64,000 nucleotides of DNA from Planctomycetota bacterium (GTDB taxonomy: Bacteria; Planctomycetota; UBA1135; UBA2386). Below, piece after piece: positions 36,280-44,404 of the stretch (position 1 is the first letter of the stretch; each line of letters begins with the position of its first letter). Below the pieces are notes generated by a model. The model did not search any database. It saw only the letters and a program-made list of their open reading frames with translations, and was not told the origin of the DNA. The stretch lies in assembly GCA_014192625.1 (NCBI GenBank), contig BJHM01000011.1, positions 46,738 through 110,737 of the forward strand. Direction: 5' to 3'. The translations under genes and the position numbers were made by a program.

Positions 36280-37002
36280 TCACATCTGGTGCGTTTCGTG
36301 GCGGTAGCTTTTTAGCACCTTGTGTAATCGTGTGGCCCAAATAGCGATCGCCTCATTGGCGGTGGCCCAAGGATCCACTATGTCGCTCAAATTTTGGGTG
36401 CCGACCCGGCTATCCACAGCTGCGCCCAGGATCTTGCCGGACAGTGCATCGGTGACCAGTATTTCGACCGCGATTTGACCGACCGCGGAAGGCTTGCCAG
36501 TCGCAATATACTTCACGAGCGAAATGCCAGCACCCACCGGCACCGCCGACGCTAGCAGGCGGCGCACCGGTTTCGATGCTTCCGCATCGAGGATTGCGAT
36601 CTGGATTCGCAAAGTTCCGGTCGAGCTTTCGGTGACGACCTCAAAGTCCTGCGACAGTTCTTTGCGCACCAGTTGGAACGCGTTGTCGGCCAGAGCCTGG
36701 TAGTTGGCGAGCTGTGTATTGTTTAGTTCGCCCTGCTTGCTGATTACCACGGGATCGAGCAGCAGCTTCGTGTATTTGACGGTTGGCGCTATTGTATTGC
36801 GGTAGACGTATAACGCCTCCTCATCCGTATCTGAGCGGCTCAACACCATGCCTTTGGTCAGCAGTCGCGGCATACTGGGATCATCGAGACCCAGATTGCG
36901 CGCCTGTCGGCTTGTTGCACATGACGCTAATACAGAAGTGAACAGCGTTGCCATCAAGATGGCGGCGTTACGGGCGGCTGGTCGAGGGGCGCGTATCTTC
37001 AT
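36280..37002 (-). CDS. DUF3313-type lipoprotein
   Basis: 240 residues; the signal sequence ends in SVLASC, a good lipobox. The mature part follows the DUF3313 layout: a YRNTIAPTVKYTKLLLDPVVI strand near residues 67-87, a predicted helix with QALADNAFQLVRKELS, a beta strand region LRIQIAILDA, and the late AVDSRVG segment with a helix at the end. It lies 77 bases upstream of the PQQ-lipoprotein on the same strand. Probably a periplasmic outer-membrane lipoprotein of unknown role. Confidence 0.75.
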   Translation of the reverse strand: MKIRAPRPAARNAAILMATLFTSVLASCATSRQARNLGLDDPSMPRLLTKGMVLSRSDTDEEALYVYRNTIAPTVKYTKLLLDPVVISKQGELNNTQLANYQALADNAFQLVRKELSQDFEVVTESSTGTLRIQIAILDAEASKPVRRLLASAVPVGAGISLVKYIATGKPSAVGQIAVEILVTDALSGKILGAAVDSRVGTQNLSDIVDPWATANEAIAIWATRLHKVLKSYRHETHQM

Positions 37003-37217
37003 GCTTTTATCATAGCCGAACAGCGTTGCGCCGTAGAAATTATTTGCTGACTGGCCGTGCTCCGTTTGGTCTTGCGAGCATTAGCGCGGCTGCCTGGCTT
37101 TGGCATCTAAGCCATTTTTGACTGTCGCCGTATGCCGCCGCGGGTTTTCCGAGGCGGATCGTAAAAATCGGTGGCCGTTATCGGTCCTTATGCGAGTTGA
37201 TTACCCGCTGTGCGCCG

Positions 37218-39197
37218 TTAGAACTTGAACTGGTCGATGTTGTCTTTGGTGAAGCGGAACGGCGCGCCAAGTAGCACCTGGTCGCCTTGCACAGTCATTG
37301 TGCCCATGCGGCCCGCGTTCAGCGTCGTGGCGCCTTTCTTTAGCAGGCCGCGCGCCGCGGCGTTGGCGGTGTGCACGGTGAGGTAGCCAAGGTCGACGGT
37401 GTTCCAGAGCGTGATGCTTTCGATGATGCCCTCGTGCACGTAGTCGCGGCACAAACTCGGCACCGATAGGCCGATGAGTTTTACTTTGCTGCCTGCCTGC
37501 TTGATGGCCTCGGCAGCACCGGGCACGGCGGCGGCGGCGAGCACCATGACTAGCTGCACGTCGGGGAATGCGCGTAGCAGTTTGTTTGTTTCGGCCATCG
37601 CCTTGTCGCGTAACCCGTCGCTGTAGCGCGTGGTCGCGAGCTTGAGTTCGGGCCACTTTTCGGCGAGGCGCAGTTGAATGTGCTTTAGCCATGCGTTTTG
37701 GTTCGCTGCGGTCACGGACGCGCTGAGGATTGCGAAGGTGCCTTTGCCACCAAGAATGCGCGCGGCGTCGTCCGTCAAGGCCTGAGCAATCGCTTGCTCG
37801 GTGGCTTGATTGACGAAGAAGTCGCGTGCATCGGCGGCAGCATCCGCATCAAAGGTCAGCACCTTGATGCCGCGCGCGCGCGCCTTGCGCAGCACGGTGC
37901 TGATCGCCGCTTCGCTTTCCACACTCACGCCAATCACATCGACGCCCTTCGTGATCCACGCTTCGACGATTTCATTCTGGCGCGCCGCGTCGGTGTCGTT
38001 GGGCCCGTCCCAGATCAGATCGATGTCAAGTTCGGCGGCGGCCGCCTGCGCGCCTGCCTGACACGACGCGAAGTAGGGGTCACTCTTGTTTTTTGGCATC
38101 AACGCAACCGTCACGCGATGCGCAGGCGACAGTGCGGGAGCCGCGCCGCCAATCGCGCGCACCAGTGCAAGGTTGGTGAAGGCGATGATCGCTGCCGCAA
38201 TCAGGATGGCGGCGGCGAGTACGAGAACTTGCGAGTTCTTCATTTTGAAAGGGCGGAGGTCAGTTGGGAGGGCGGTGGTCGAAAGCGCTGTGCTGTGGTT
38301 GCGGCCGATGCCGACCGCAAGTAGCAGCAATGCACCTTGCAGGATGAGTCCAAGCTCGCTGGGCAAGCCGGCGAGCAGGAGCCCGTTTTGCAGAGTGGCG
38401 AGGCAAAATAGTGCCAGCAGCGTGCCGATGATCGTGGCTTTTCCGCCGGTCAGAGAAGTGCCGCCGAGAACGACGACGGTGATCGCTGCGAGTTCGTAGC
38501 CAGTGCCAGCGTCGGCCTTGGCTTGGCCTAAGTGTGCTGTGTAGAGGATGCCCGCAATGCCCGCGGAAAGCCCGGTCAATACGTGTGCGGTAAACTGGTG
38601 CCGCGCCACGTCGATGCCCATGTATCGAGCTGCTGTTGGCGAGTTGCCGAGTGCCGTGAGGCGGCGGCCAAATGGCGTGCGATGCGCGAGCAAGAACGCG
38701 CCGATGCTCGCCAGCACTAACAGCGGCAACTGGGCTGGCACATGCAGCAGATAGCCCTGCCCGCAGAACAGGAAGGCCGCTGGCAATTCGGTAAACACCG
38801 CGTAGCCGCGTGTGCTGCCTTCGGCGATGCCGCGGAACAGCGCCATCGTTGCCAGTGTCGCGAGCAATGGCGGAATGCGCAGTCGCGCTACCAGCAGTCC
38901 GTTGGCTGTGCCACACACTGTGGCGGTGGTGAGCGCGGCTAGCAGCGCGAGCGGCAGGCCCGCTGGCAGGCAAGCACCAAGCATAACGGCAGTGAGGCCC
39001 ATCACTGCGCCGACCGAAAGATCGAGCGCGCCCGCTTGCATCAACAGCGTCATCGCAAGCGAGAGCAGGCCGAGCTCGGTCGCGCTGCGTACGATTTCGA
39101 GCAGGTTGTTGAGCGAGCCAAAGTTGGGCGCGAAGAAGGCAAAGCACAACGCCAAAAAGAGCAGCAATATGCACAGCGCTAATGACCGTTCACGCAT
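37218..39197 (-). CDS. Rhamnose ABC transporter: permease fused in frame to substrate-binding protein
   Basis: 659 residues from the ATG at 39197, which overlaps the preceding permease stop by eight bases. Residues 1-300 form a RbsC/RhaP-type permease, with the GALDLSVGAVMGL and VVVLGGTSLTGG motifs. Without a stop, the chain continues through a 19-residue polar link to Met319, then a signal-peptide-like helix (VLVLAAAILIAAAIIAF). A complete periplasmic sugar-binding domain follows to the end (LMPKNKSDPYFASCQAG, then ARARGIKVLTFDADA). Normally the two are separate proteins. Here the binding domain would be tethered to the outer face of the inner membrane. The ATG of Met319 has no ribosome site, which favours a true fusion. 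Confidence 0.85.
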   Translation of the reverse strand: MRERSLALCILLLFLALCFAFFAPNFGSLNNLLEIVRSATELGLLSLAMTLLMQAGALDLSVGAVMGLTAVMLGACLPAGLPLALLAALTTATVCGTANGLLVARLRIPPLLATLATMALFRGIAEGSTRGYAVFTELPAAFLFCGQGYLLHVPAQLPLLVLASIGAFLLAHRTPFGRRLTALGNSPTAARYMGIDVARHQFTAHVLTGLSAGIAGILYTAHLGQAKADAGTGYELAAITVVVLGGTSLTGGKATIIGTLLALFCLATLQNGLLLAGLPSELGLILQGALLLLAVGIGRNHSTALSTTALPTDLRPFKMKNSQVLVLAAAILIAAAIIAFTNLALVRAIGGAAPALSPAHRVTVALMPKNKSDPYFASCQAGAQAAAAELDIDLIWDGPNDTDAARQNEIVEAWITKGVDVIGVSVESEAAISTVLRKARARGIKVLTFDADAAADARDFFVNQATEQAIAQALTDDAARILGGKGTFAILSASVTAANQNAWLKHIQLRLAEKWPELKLATTRYSDGLRDKAMAETNKLLRAFPDVQLVMVLAAAAVPGAAEAIKQAGSKVKLIGLSVPSLCRDYVHEGIIESITLWNTVDLGYLTVHTANAAARGLLKKGATTLNAGRMGTMTVQGDQVLLGAPFRFTKDNIDQFKF

Positions 39198-40122
39198 GGC
39201 CGCTCGCCGCCTTGTGTAGCTTTGGTCGCGCTTCACGGGCGATTGCGATCAACAGGATCGCACCCTGAATCGCGCGTTCCCAAACGGGGTCGACATGTAG
39301 GAACACGAGGCCCGAGATCGCAGCAAAGAACAGCACGCCGAGCGCCGTGCCGCCAACGCTGCCGCGGCCGCCGCGGATCGATGCACCGCCGAGCACGACG
39401 CATGCGATCGCCGCGAGTTCCAACCCGGTGCCGGCCTCGATCGCAACGCTCGGCAAGCGCGTTTGATCGAGCAGTGCGGCAAGGCCCGCGAGCAGGCCTG
39501 AGGCAATGAACACGCCGGGAACTACCCGTTCTGGCCGCGCTCCTAGCAGCCGCGCAGTTTCGGGGTCGCAGCCGGTAGCGAACACCTCGCGCCCCACTTT
39601 TGTTTGGCGCATCACGAGAAACACCAACGTGCAAACGGCGGCGGCGATCGCCATGTAGATGAGTTGGCCAGCCGCCTGGCCAAGGCCGCACCATTGAAAA
39701 CTTGCGGGCAGTTGCTGAATCCAAACGCCGCCAGTCGCAAGGCGCAGCACACCCCGCAGAATCGCCAAAGTGGCCAACGTCGTAACAAGTGCTGGGATGC
39801 GTAGCTTTGTGACCAACATGCCGTGCGCAAAGCCAATCAATACGCCGGTCAGCAGCGCAGCGCCGATCCAAATAGGGATGGGCAGGCCAGCGCGCGCAGC
39901 AATACCAGCAACCACCGCGCACAAAGCGACCTCAGCGCCGATCGCAACGTCGATCTGGCCTGCGGTGATCAGCAACGTCATCGCTGTTGCGGCGATCAGC
40001 AGCGGCAAGTGGCTGAGAGCCAGGATCTGAAGGTTGCCTGGCGCAAAGAACTCCGGTGCCCAGATTGCGAGGGTGAGCAACAGGCAGGTTATGACCAGCA
40101 GCAGTGCGCGCGTCTGCGTCAT
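39190..40122 (-). CDS. Rhamnose ABC transporter permease
   Basis: 310 residues from the ATG at 40122, overlapping the ATPase stop as ATGA. A RbsC-like permease with about nine helices. The ITAGQIDVAIGAEVALCA region and ACVVLGGASIRGGRG are the typical signature loops. With the next gene's permease domain it forms the two-permease channel. The longer frame to 40728 is antisense to the ATPase and rejected. Confidence 0.88.
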   Translation of the reverse strand: MTQTRALLLVITCLLLTLAIWAPEFFAPGNLQILALSHLPLLIAATAMTLLITAGQIDVAIGAEVALCAVVAGIAARAGLPIPIWIGAALLTGVLIGFAHGMLVTKLRIPALVTTLATLAILRGVLRLATGGVWIQQLPASFQWCGLGQAAGQLIYMAIAAAVCTLVFLVMRQTKVGREVFATGCDPETARLLGARPERVVPGVFIASGLLAGLAALLDQTRLPSVAIEAGTGLELAAIACVVLGGASIRGGRGSVGGTALGVLFFAAISGLVFLHVDPVWERAIQGAILLIAIAREARPKLHKAASGHA

Positions 40123-41600
40123 GTCTGCCCCGTTGCTGGTTGCAGGCACATGGACATCACTTGTTCGGGGGAAGACGAGCGCCGCACCACAATGCCAACG
40201 ACCGTGCCGCGCTGAAATACCGCGATGCGATCGGCGAGCAGGAATAGTTCGGCTAGATCGCTGCTGATCAACAACACCGCGCAGCCGGCGGCGGCTTGGC
40301 TTTTGATGTGTGCATGGATTTCTTGGCGTGCGCCGACATCGATGCCTTGGGTCGGTTCGTCGAGCAATAAAACTGTGGGGCGGTTTCGTAGGCTGCGCGA
40401 CAGTACGACCTTCTGCTGGTTGCCGCCCGACAGTGTTTGGATCGGCTCTTGGACGGAGGCCGCGCGCACGGCAAATGCGCTCACTGCTTGTTCTGCGGCG
40501 TCCGTTTCGGCGCGCGTATCGAGCAAGCCATGGCGCGCGAACTCGTTTAGGTGCGGCAGTGTGAAGTTGGAGGCCAGCGACATTGCCGGAATCACGCCGT
40601 GCCGGCGGCGATCCTCCGGCACGAGCACCACGCCGCGCGCGATTGCGTCCGCAGGCGAGCGCGGCGCAAACGGCTTGCCATTGAGCCTGATGCTGCCCGC
40701 GTCGATTGCGCCGAGTCCAAACAGGCACTCCGCAAGTTGCGTGCGGCCCGCGCCGACAAGCCCTGCAAGGCCGAGGATTTCGCCCGCGTGCAGCGAAAGC
40801 GTGATCGAGTGCAGAGAGCGATCGCTGTTGCTGAGCTGCTCGATCGAAAGTACTTCTTTGTCGGTCGCGTGAGATGGGTGCGCGGTGTCTGCGGCCAGCG
40901 TCCGCCCAACCATGTGGCGGATCAAATCCTTGGTGGTGACTTCGGCCATGTTGCCACAGAAAACGCTGTGGCCATCGCGCAGGACGGTGACCTGATCGGC
41001 GAACTGCTGCAGCTCTTCGAGCCGGTGAGAGACGTAGAGCACGGCCGTGCCGCGCGCGCGCAGATCGCGCACCAGCGCAAGCAGCCGTTGTGAGGCCGCG
41101 CTAGGCAGCACCGCAGTGGGCTCGTCGAGCACCAAGATGCGTGGTTTAGTTCTCAGAGCGCGGGCGAGCTGTAGCAGTTGTTGATCGGGCAACGGCAACG
41201 AAGCAGCGATTGCATCTGGGTCGAGGTCGGCGCCGACTTGCAGGAGCAGTTCGCGGGCGCGGGCCCGTCGCGCGGGCCAAGAGATGACGGCGCCGTCACT
41301 GCCAAACAGTAGATTCTCTGCGACGGTCAGTTCGTGCAGCAATGCAGGTTGCTGGTGCACGATGGCGATGCCGAGTGCTTGTGCGCGGCGCGGGGTCAGC
41401 CCGACACACTCTGCGCCGTCGAGCATGATGCTGCCGGCGTCCGCTGCAATCGCGCCACTGAGGATGTTCAGCAGCGTGCTTTTGCCAGCACCGTTCTCGC
41501 CGACCAACGCGTGCACGCAGCCGGGCTGCAGGTGGAGATCGACGCCAGTGAGCGCGCGCACCGCGCCGAAGGCCTTGTCGATTTTTCGAAGGGAGAGCAC
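40119..41600 (-). CDS. Rhamnose ABC transporter ATP-binding protein (double ABC domain)
   Basis: 493 residues from a GTG at 41600. Two nucleotide-binding domains as in RbsA-type sugar importers. Domain 1 has Walker A GENGAGKST, a degenerate signature (LPLPDQQLLQLARAL) and Walker B ILVLDEPT. Domain 2 has the clear signature TLSGGNQQKVVLSR and LLLDEPTQGIDV. Domain 2's Walker A (GLVGAGRTQ) is degenerate, as usual in this family. It drives uptake through the two permeases that follow. A C9 tract (G on the plus strand, 41614-41622) lies 14 bases ahead of the start. Confidence 0.9.
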   Translation of the reverse strand: MLSLRKIDKAFGAVRALTGVDLHLQPGCVHALVGENGAGKSTLLNILSGAIAADAGSIMLDGAECVGLTPRRAQALGIAIVHQQPALLHELTVAENLLFGSDGAVISWPARRARARELLLQVGADLDPDAIAASLPLPDQQLLQLARALRTKPRILVLDEPTAVLPSAASQRLLALVRDLRARGTAVLYVSHRLEELQQFADQVTVLRDGHSVFCGNMAEVTTKDLIRHMVGRTLAADTAHPSHATDKEVLSIEQLSNSDRSLHSITLSLHAGEILGLAGLVGAGRTQLAECLFGLGAIDAGSIRLNGKPFAPRSPADAIARGVVLVPEDRRRHGVIPAMSLASNFTLPHLNEFARHGLLDTRAETDAAEQAVSAFAVRAASVQEPIQTLSGGNQQKVVLSRSLRNRPTVLLLDEPTQGIDVGARQEIHAHIKSQAAAGCAVLLISSDLAELFLLADRIAVFQRGTVVGIVVRRSSSPEQVMSMCLQPATGQT

Positions 41601-41652
41601 GGTGACTTAGTATGGGGGGGGGATGGTTGATCCGCGTGAGTGCTTTGCTGTC

Positions 41653-43092
41653 TTACCGCCGCGGCAGGAACTCGCGCTCGATGAATGGCTTTAGTGCCGC
41701 GCGAGCTTCGGTGAGGTTTTCGAAGGTGCCAAAAGCAATGGCTTGCACCAATACGTTGCCAAGTGCGGTGGCTTCGACCGGCCCCGCGATTACTGGCAGG
41801 CCGGTGAGATCTGCGGTCAGTTGCGCTTGCACTTGGTTGCGGCTGCCGCCGCCTATGATGTGCACGCCGCGAATGGGATGGCCGACAAGTTCTGGCAGCC
41901 AGCAAATGATCTCTGCATAGCGCTGTGCGAGCGAGGTGAGAATCACATGGCAAAGCTGCACCGGATCGTCGACCGGAGGATGGCCGCGTTCGCGTAGCTG
42001 CGCCTCGATTGCTGCTTCCATGTCGGGCGGGTGAAGCAGGCGTGGGTCGTCAGGGTCGATGCGGATGCTCGACGCGGAAAGGGGTAGCAGCGCCTGCTCC
42101 AAATCGGCGTAGGTCTGTGGGCGGCCCTGTTCACGCCAGCGTTTCATGCACGACTCAAGCAGCCAAAGGCCCATGACATTTTTGAGCAGGCGGTTTGTGC
42201 CATACACGCCTGCCTCGTTGGTGACGTTGCGTTGCAGTGCTGCTTTGCCGAGCACAACGTCTTTCGATTCGACGCCAACCAACGACCAGGTGCCTGATGA
42301 TAAAAATGCGTAGCCGTCCGAGATCGGCGTGCCAGCGACGGCGCTGGCCGTGTCGTGTGTGCCTGGCGCGACCACTGCGATCGGTGGCAGCCCCGTGCGG
42401 GCGGCCAGGTCTTCGCGCAGCGTGCCGAGTCGCGTGCCAGCTGGCACCAACTGCGGCATCACAAGGTTCGTCACGCCGATGCGCGTCAGCAGTTCTTGGT
42501 CCCAGCTTCGCGTGGTGGCGGAAAGCAGTTGGGTAGTGCTGGCGTTGGTCACTTCGCATTGCGTGCTAGAGCAGAGCCAGTGATGCACCAGGTCTGGGAT
42601 CATCAGCAGATGTCGCGCGGCTGCGGGCCACTCACCTGCTCTATGCTGTGCCAGCAGTTGTCCGATCGTGTTGATCGGCATGCATTGGATGCCTGTGCGT
42701 TGAAATAGTTCGGCACGCGGCACAAGGGCGAACAGTGGCCCGAGCACTTCTTCGGTGCGGCGGTCGCGATAGCAGACTGGATCACCCAACAAGCGGCCGG
42801 TCGCATCGAGCAGGCCAAAATCGACGCCCCATGCATCGACGCCGACACTGCGAATCATCTGTAGCGGAACGATCGTCTGGCGCGCGGCGGCGATGAGTCC
42901 TTGTTCGAGTTCCTGTAATAGCGCAGCGAACGACCAACGCTCATGACCTTCAGCGTGGTGGACTTCGTGTGTGAAGCGATGCAGTTCATGCAGCGCGAGC
43001 GTGCCCGATCGCACATGGCCAAGCATCACGCGGCCCGAACTGGCACCGAGGTCGATCGCCAGATACGCGCTTTCTTGCGCGGCAGGCTTCAC
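41653..43092 (-). CDS. rhaB: Rhamnulokinase
   Basis: 479 residues from a GTG at 43092 that overlaps the rhaI stop (GTGTGA). FGGY-family sugar kinase: phosphate-1 motif AIDLGASSGRVML near the N terminus, GVDAWGVDFGLLD with the following GDPVCYRDRRT, and the late GGGSRNQVQAQLTADLTGLPV adenosine motif (quoted in part: GGGSRNQVQAQLTAD). It phosphorylates L-rhamnulose at C1. The long N-terminal extension of the open frame is antisense or readthrough material and not used. Confidence 0.92.
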   Translation of the reverse strand: MKPAAQESAYLAIDLGASSGRVMLGHVRSGTLALHELHRFTHEVHHAEGHERWSFAALLQELEQGLIAAARQTIVPLQMIRSVGVDAWGVDFGLLDATGRLLGDPVCYRDRRTEEVLGPLFALVPRAELFQRTGIQCMPINTIGQLLAQHRAGEWPAAARHLLMIPDLVHHWLCSSTQCEVTNASTTQLLSATTRSWDQELLTRIGVTNLVMPQLVPAGTRLGTLREDLAARTGLPPIAVVAPGTHDTASAVAGTPISDGYAFLSSGTWSLVGVESKDVVLGKAALQRNVTNEAGVYGTNRLLKNVMGLWLLESCMKRWREQGRPQTYADLEQALLPLSASSIRIDPDDPRLLHPPDMEAAIEAQLRERGHPPVDDPVQLCHVILTSLAQRYAEIICWLPELVGHPIRGVHIIGGGSRNQVQAQLTADLTGLPVIAGPVEATALGNVLVQAIAFGTFENLTEARAALKPFIEREFLPRR

Positions 43093-44384
43093 ACGATGCC
43101 GGAGCCGGTGTTGAGCGCGGCCGGTCGTTCCTTTGCTTTGGCAGCGCGGTAGCCGCTTGCGCGAAAGGTGGCGATCGGATCGATCGCGCCGCCAGCGCGC
43201 GCGCGCGCCATCGCAAGGATTGGCGCGACATCGCACGTGAACGCTTGCTTCAGCAGCCGGTGCGCGCCGAGCACGTCGTTGTGCTGCTGGCACAAGGCGA
43301 GCCGTTCGCGATCGACCAGCAGCGCCAGCGCCAGCGCACGCTGCACTTCTCCGGCGCTGTTCATCAGTGACTCGATTGGGTCGGTGACGTTGTGGCTTTG
43401 GTCGAGCATGTAGGCCGGTGCAAATGCAGGATCACGCGCCGCGGCCTCGAGCAATTCGTGAAACACCAGGAACAGCTGGAACGGGTTTATCGAGCCACTG
43501 TCGAGGTCGTCGTCACCGTATTTACTGTCGTTGAAGTGAAAGCCGCCGAGCTTGCCGAACTGCGAAAGTCGAGCCACGATCAGCTCGATGTTGGTGTTTG
43601 GCCCGTGGTGGCCGAGATCGACGAGGCACTGGCATTTCGGGCCGAGTTGGGTGGCGCACCAGTAGCTAGTGCCCCAGTCATTGTTGACGGTGGCGTAAAA
43701 GGCGGGCTCGAACAGTTTGTGTTCGAGATACATGTGCCAGTCCGCGGGCAGCGACTGGTAAATCGCACGCAGACTGTCGAGGTAGCGTTCGAGTGCGGTG
43801 CGGTGGTTTTGTTGGCCTGGGAAGTTGGCGCCGTCGGCGACCCAGACCGTGATCGATTTGCTGCCGAGTTGCTTGCCGAGTTCGATCACCTGCTGGTTGT
43901 GTTCGACGGCTTGCGCGCGAACTGCGGCATCGGCATGCGAAAGGCTGCCAAACTTGTAGCTGTGACGCTGGCCCCGATGATCCTGAAAGGTGTTCGAGTT
44001 CATCGCGTCAAATCGCAACCCAGCGCTGGCCGCTGCCGCGCGTAGTTCGGCAGGATCTTTCGGCTCGTCCCAGGGGATGTGCAGCGAGATCATTGGCGTA
44101 GCGCGGCACAGCTGCTGGATAACGCCGCAATCGGCGACCTTTTCGTAGACGTTGCGCGGTTCGCCAAGGCCAGGGAAGCGCGCGAAACGAGTGCCGCCGG
44201 TGCCGACACCCCACGATGGAATGGCAACGGCAAACTGCTGCACGCGCGCGGTCACCGATTCAAGGTCGATGTGCCGCCGTGCCAGCTGCACGCCAAGATG
44301 GTCGTAGTCCGCGTCGAGATCTTTGCTGAGCGCGCGGTTTTGGTCTGTGATCAGGTCGGGCCCGATGCAGAAGGGTTTGCTCAT
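43089..44384 (-). CDS. rhaI: L-rhamnose isomerase, RhaI type
   Basis: 431 residues from the ATG at 44384. TIM-barrel isomerase of the Pseudomonas-type RhaI family rather than E. coli RhaA. Conserved features are GVGTGGTRFARFPG near residue 60, HMYLEHKLFEPAFY (metal-binding Glu), LVDLGHHGPNTNIE (metal Asp and His), FHFNDSKYGDDDLDSGS (metal His/Asp and loop) and the C-terminal SGYRAAKA. It converts L-rhamnose to L-rhamnulose. The gap to the preceding gene is 20 bases. Confidence 0.93.
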   Translation of the reverse strand: MSKPFCIGPDLITDQNRALSKDLDADYDHLGVQLARRHIDLESVTARVQQFAVAIPSWGVGTGGTRFARFPGLGEPRNVYEKVADCGVIQQLCRATPMISLHIPWDEPKDPAELRAAAASAGLRFDAMNSNTFQDHRGQRHSYKFGSLSHADAAVRAQAVEHNQQVIELGKQLGSKSITVWVADGANFPGQQNHRTALERYLDSLRAIYQSLPADWHMYLEHKLFEPAFYATVNNDWGTSYWCATQLGPKCQCLVDLGHHGPNTNIELIVARLSQFGKLGGFHFNDSKYGDDDLDSGSINPFQLFLVFHELLEAAARDPAFAPAYMLDQSHNVTDPIESLMNSAGEVQRALALALLVDRERLALCQQHNDVLGAHRLLKQAFTCDVAPILAMARARAGGAIDPIATFRASGYRAAKAKERPAALNTGSGIV

Positions 44385-44404
44385 GGCGTGCGAATGGCGC
44401 AGGT

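Noticed and set aside
38200..38250. Separate start for the binding protein at Met319
   Set aside because: The signal-like helix makes it tempting, but there is no stop before it and the upstream bases (CCTCCGCCC on the coding strand) are not a ribosome site, so a fusion is the simpler reading. Kept as a refutation test.
40123..40728. N-terminal extension of the second permease
   Set aside because: It overlaps the ABC ATPase in another frame and is Arg-rich; the ATGA-overlapping start at 40122 fits the family length.
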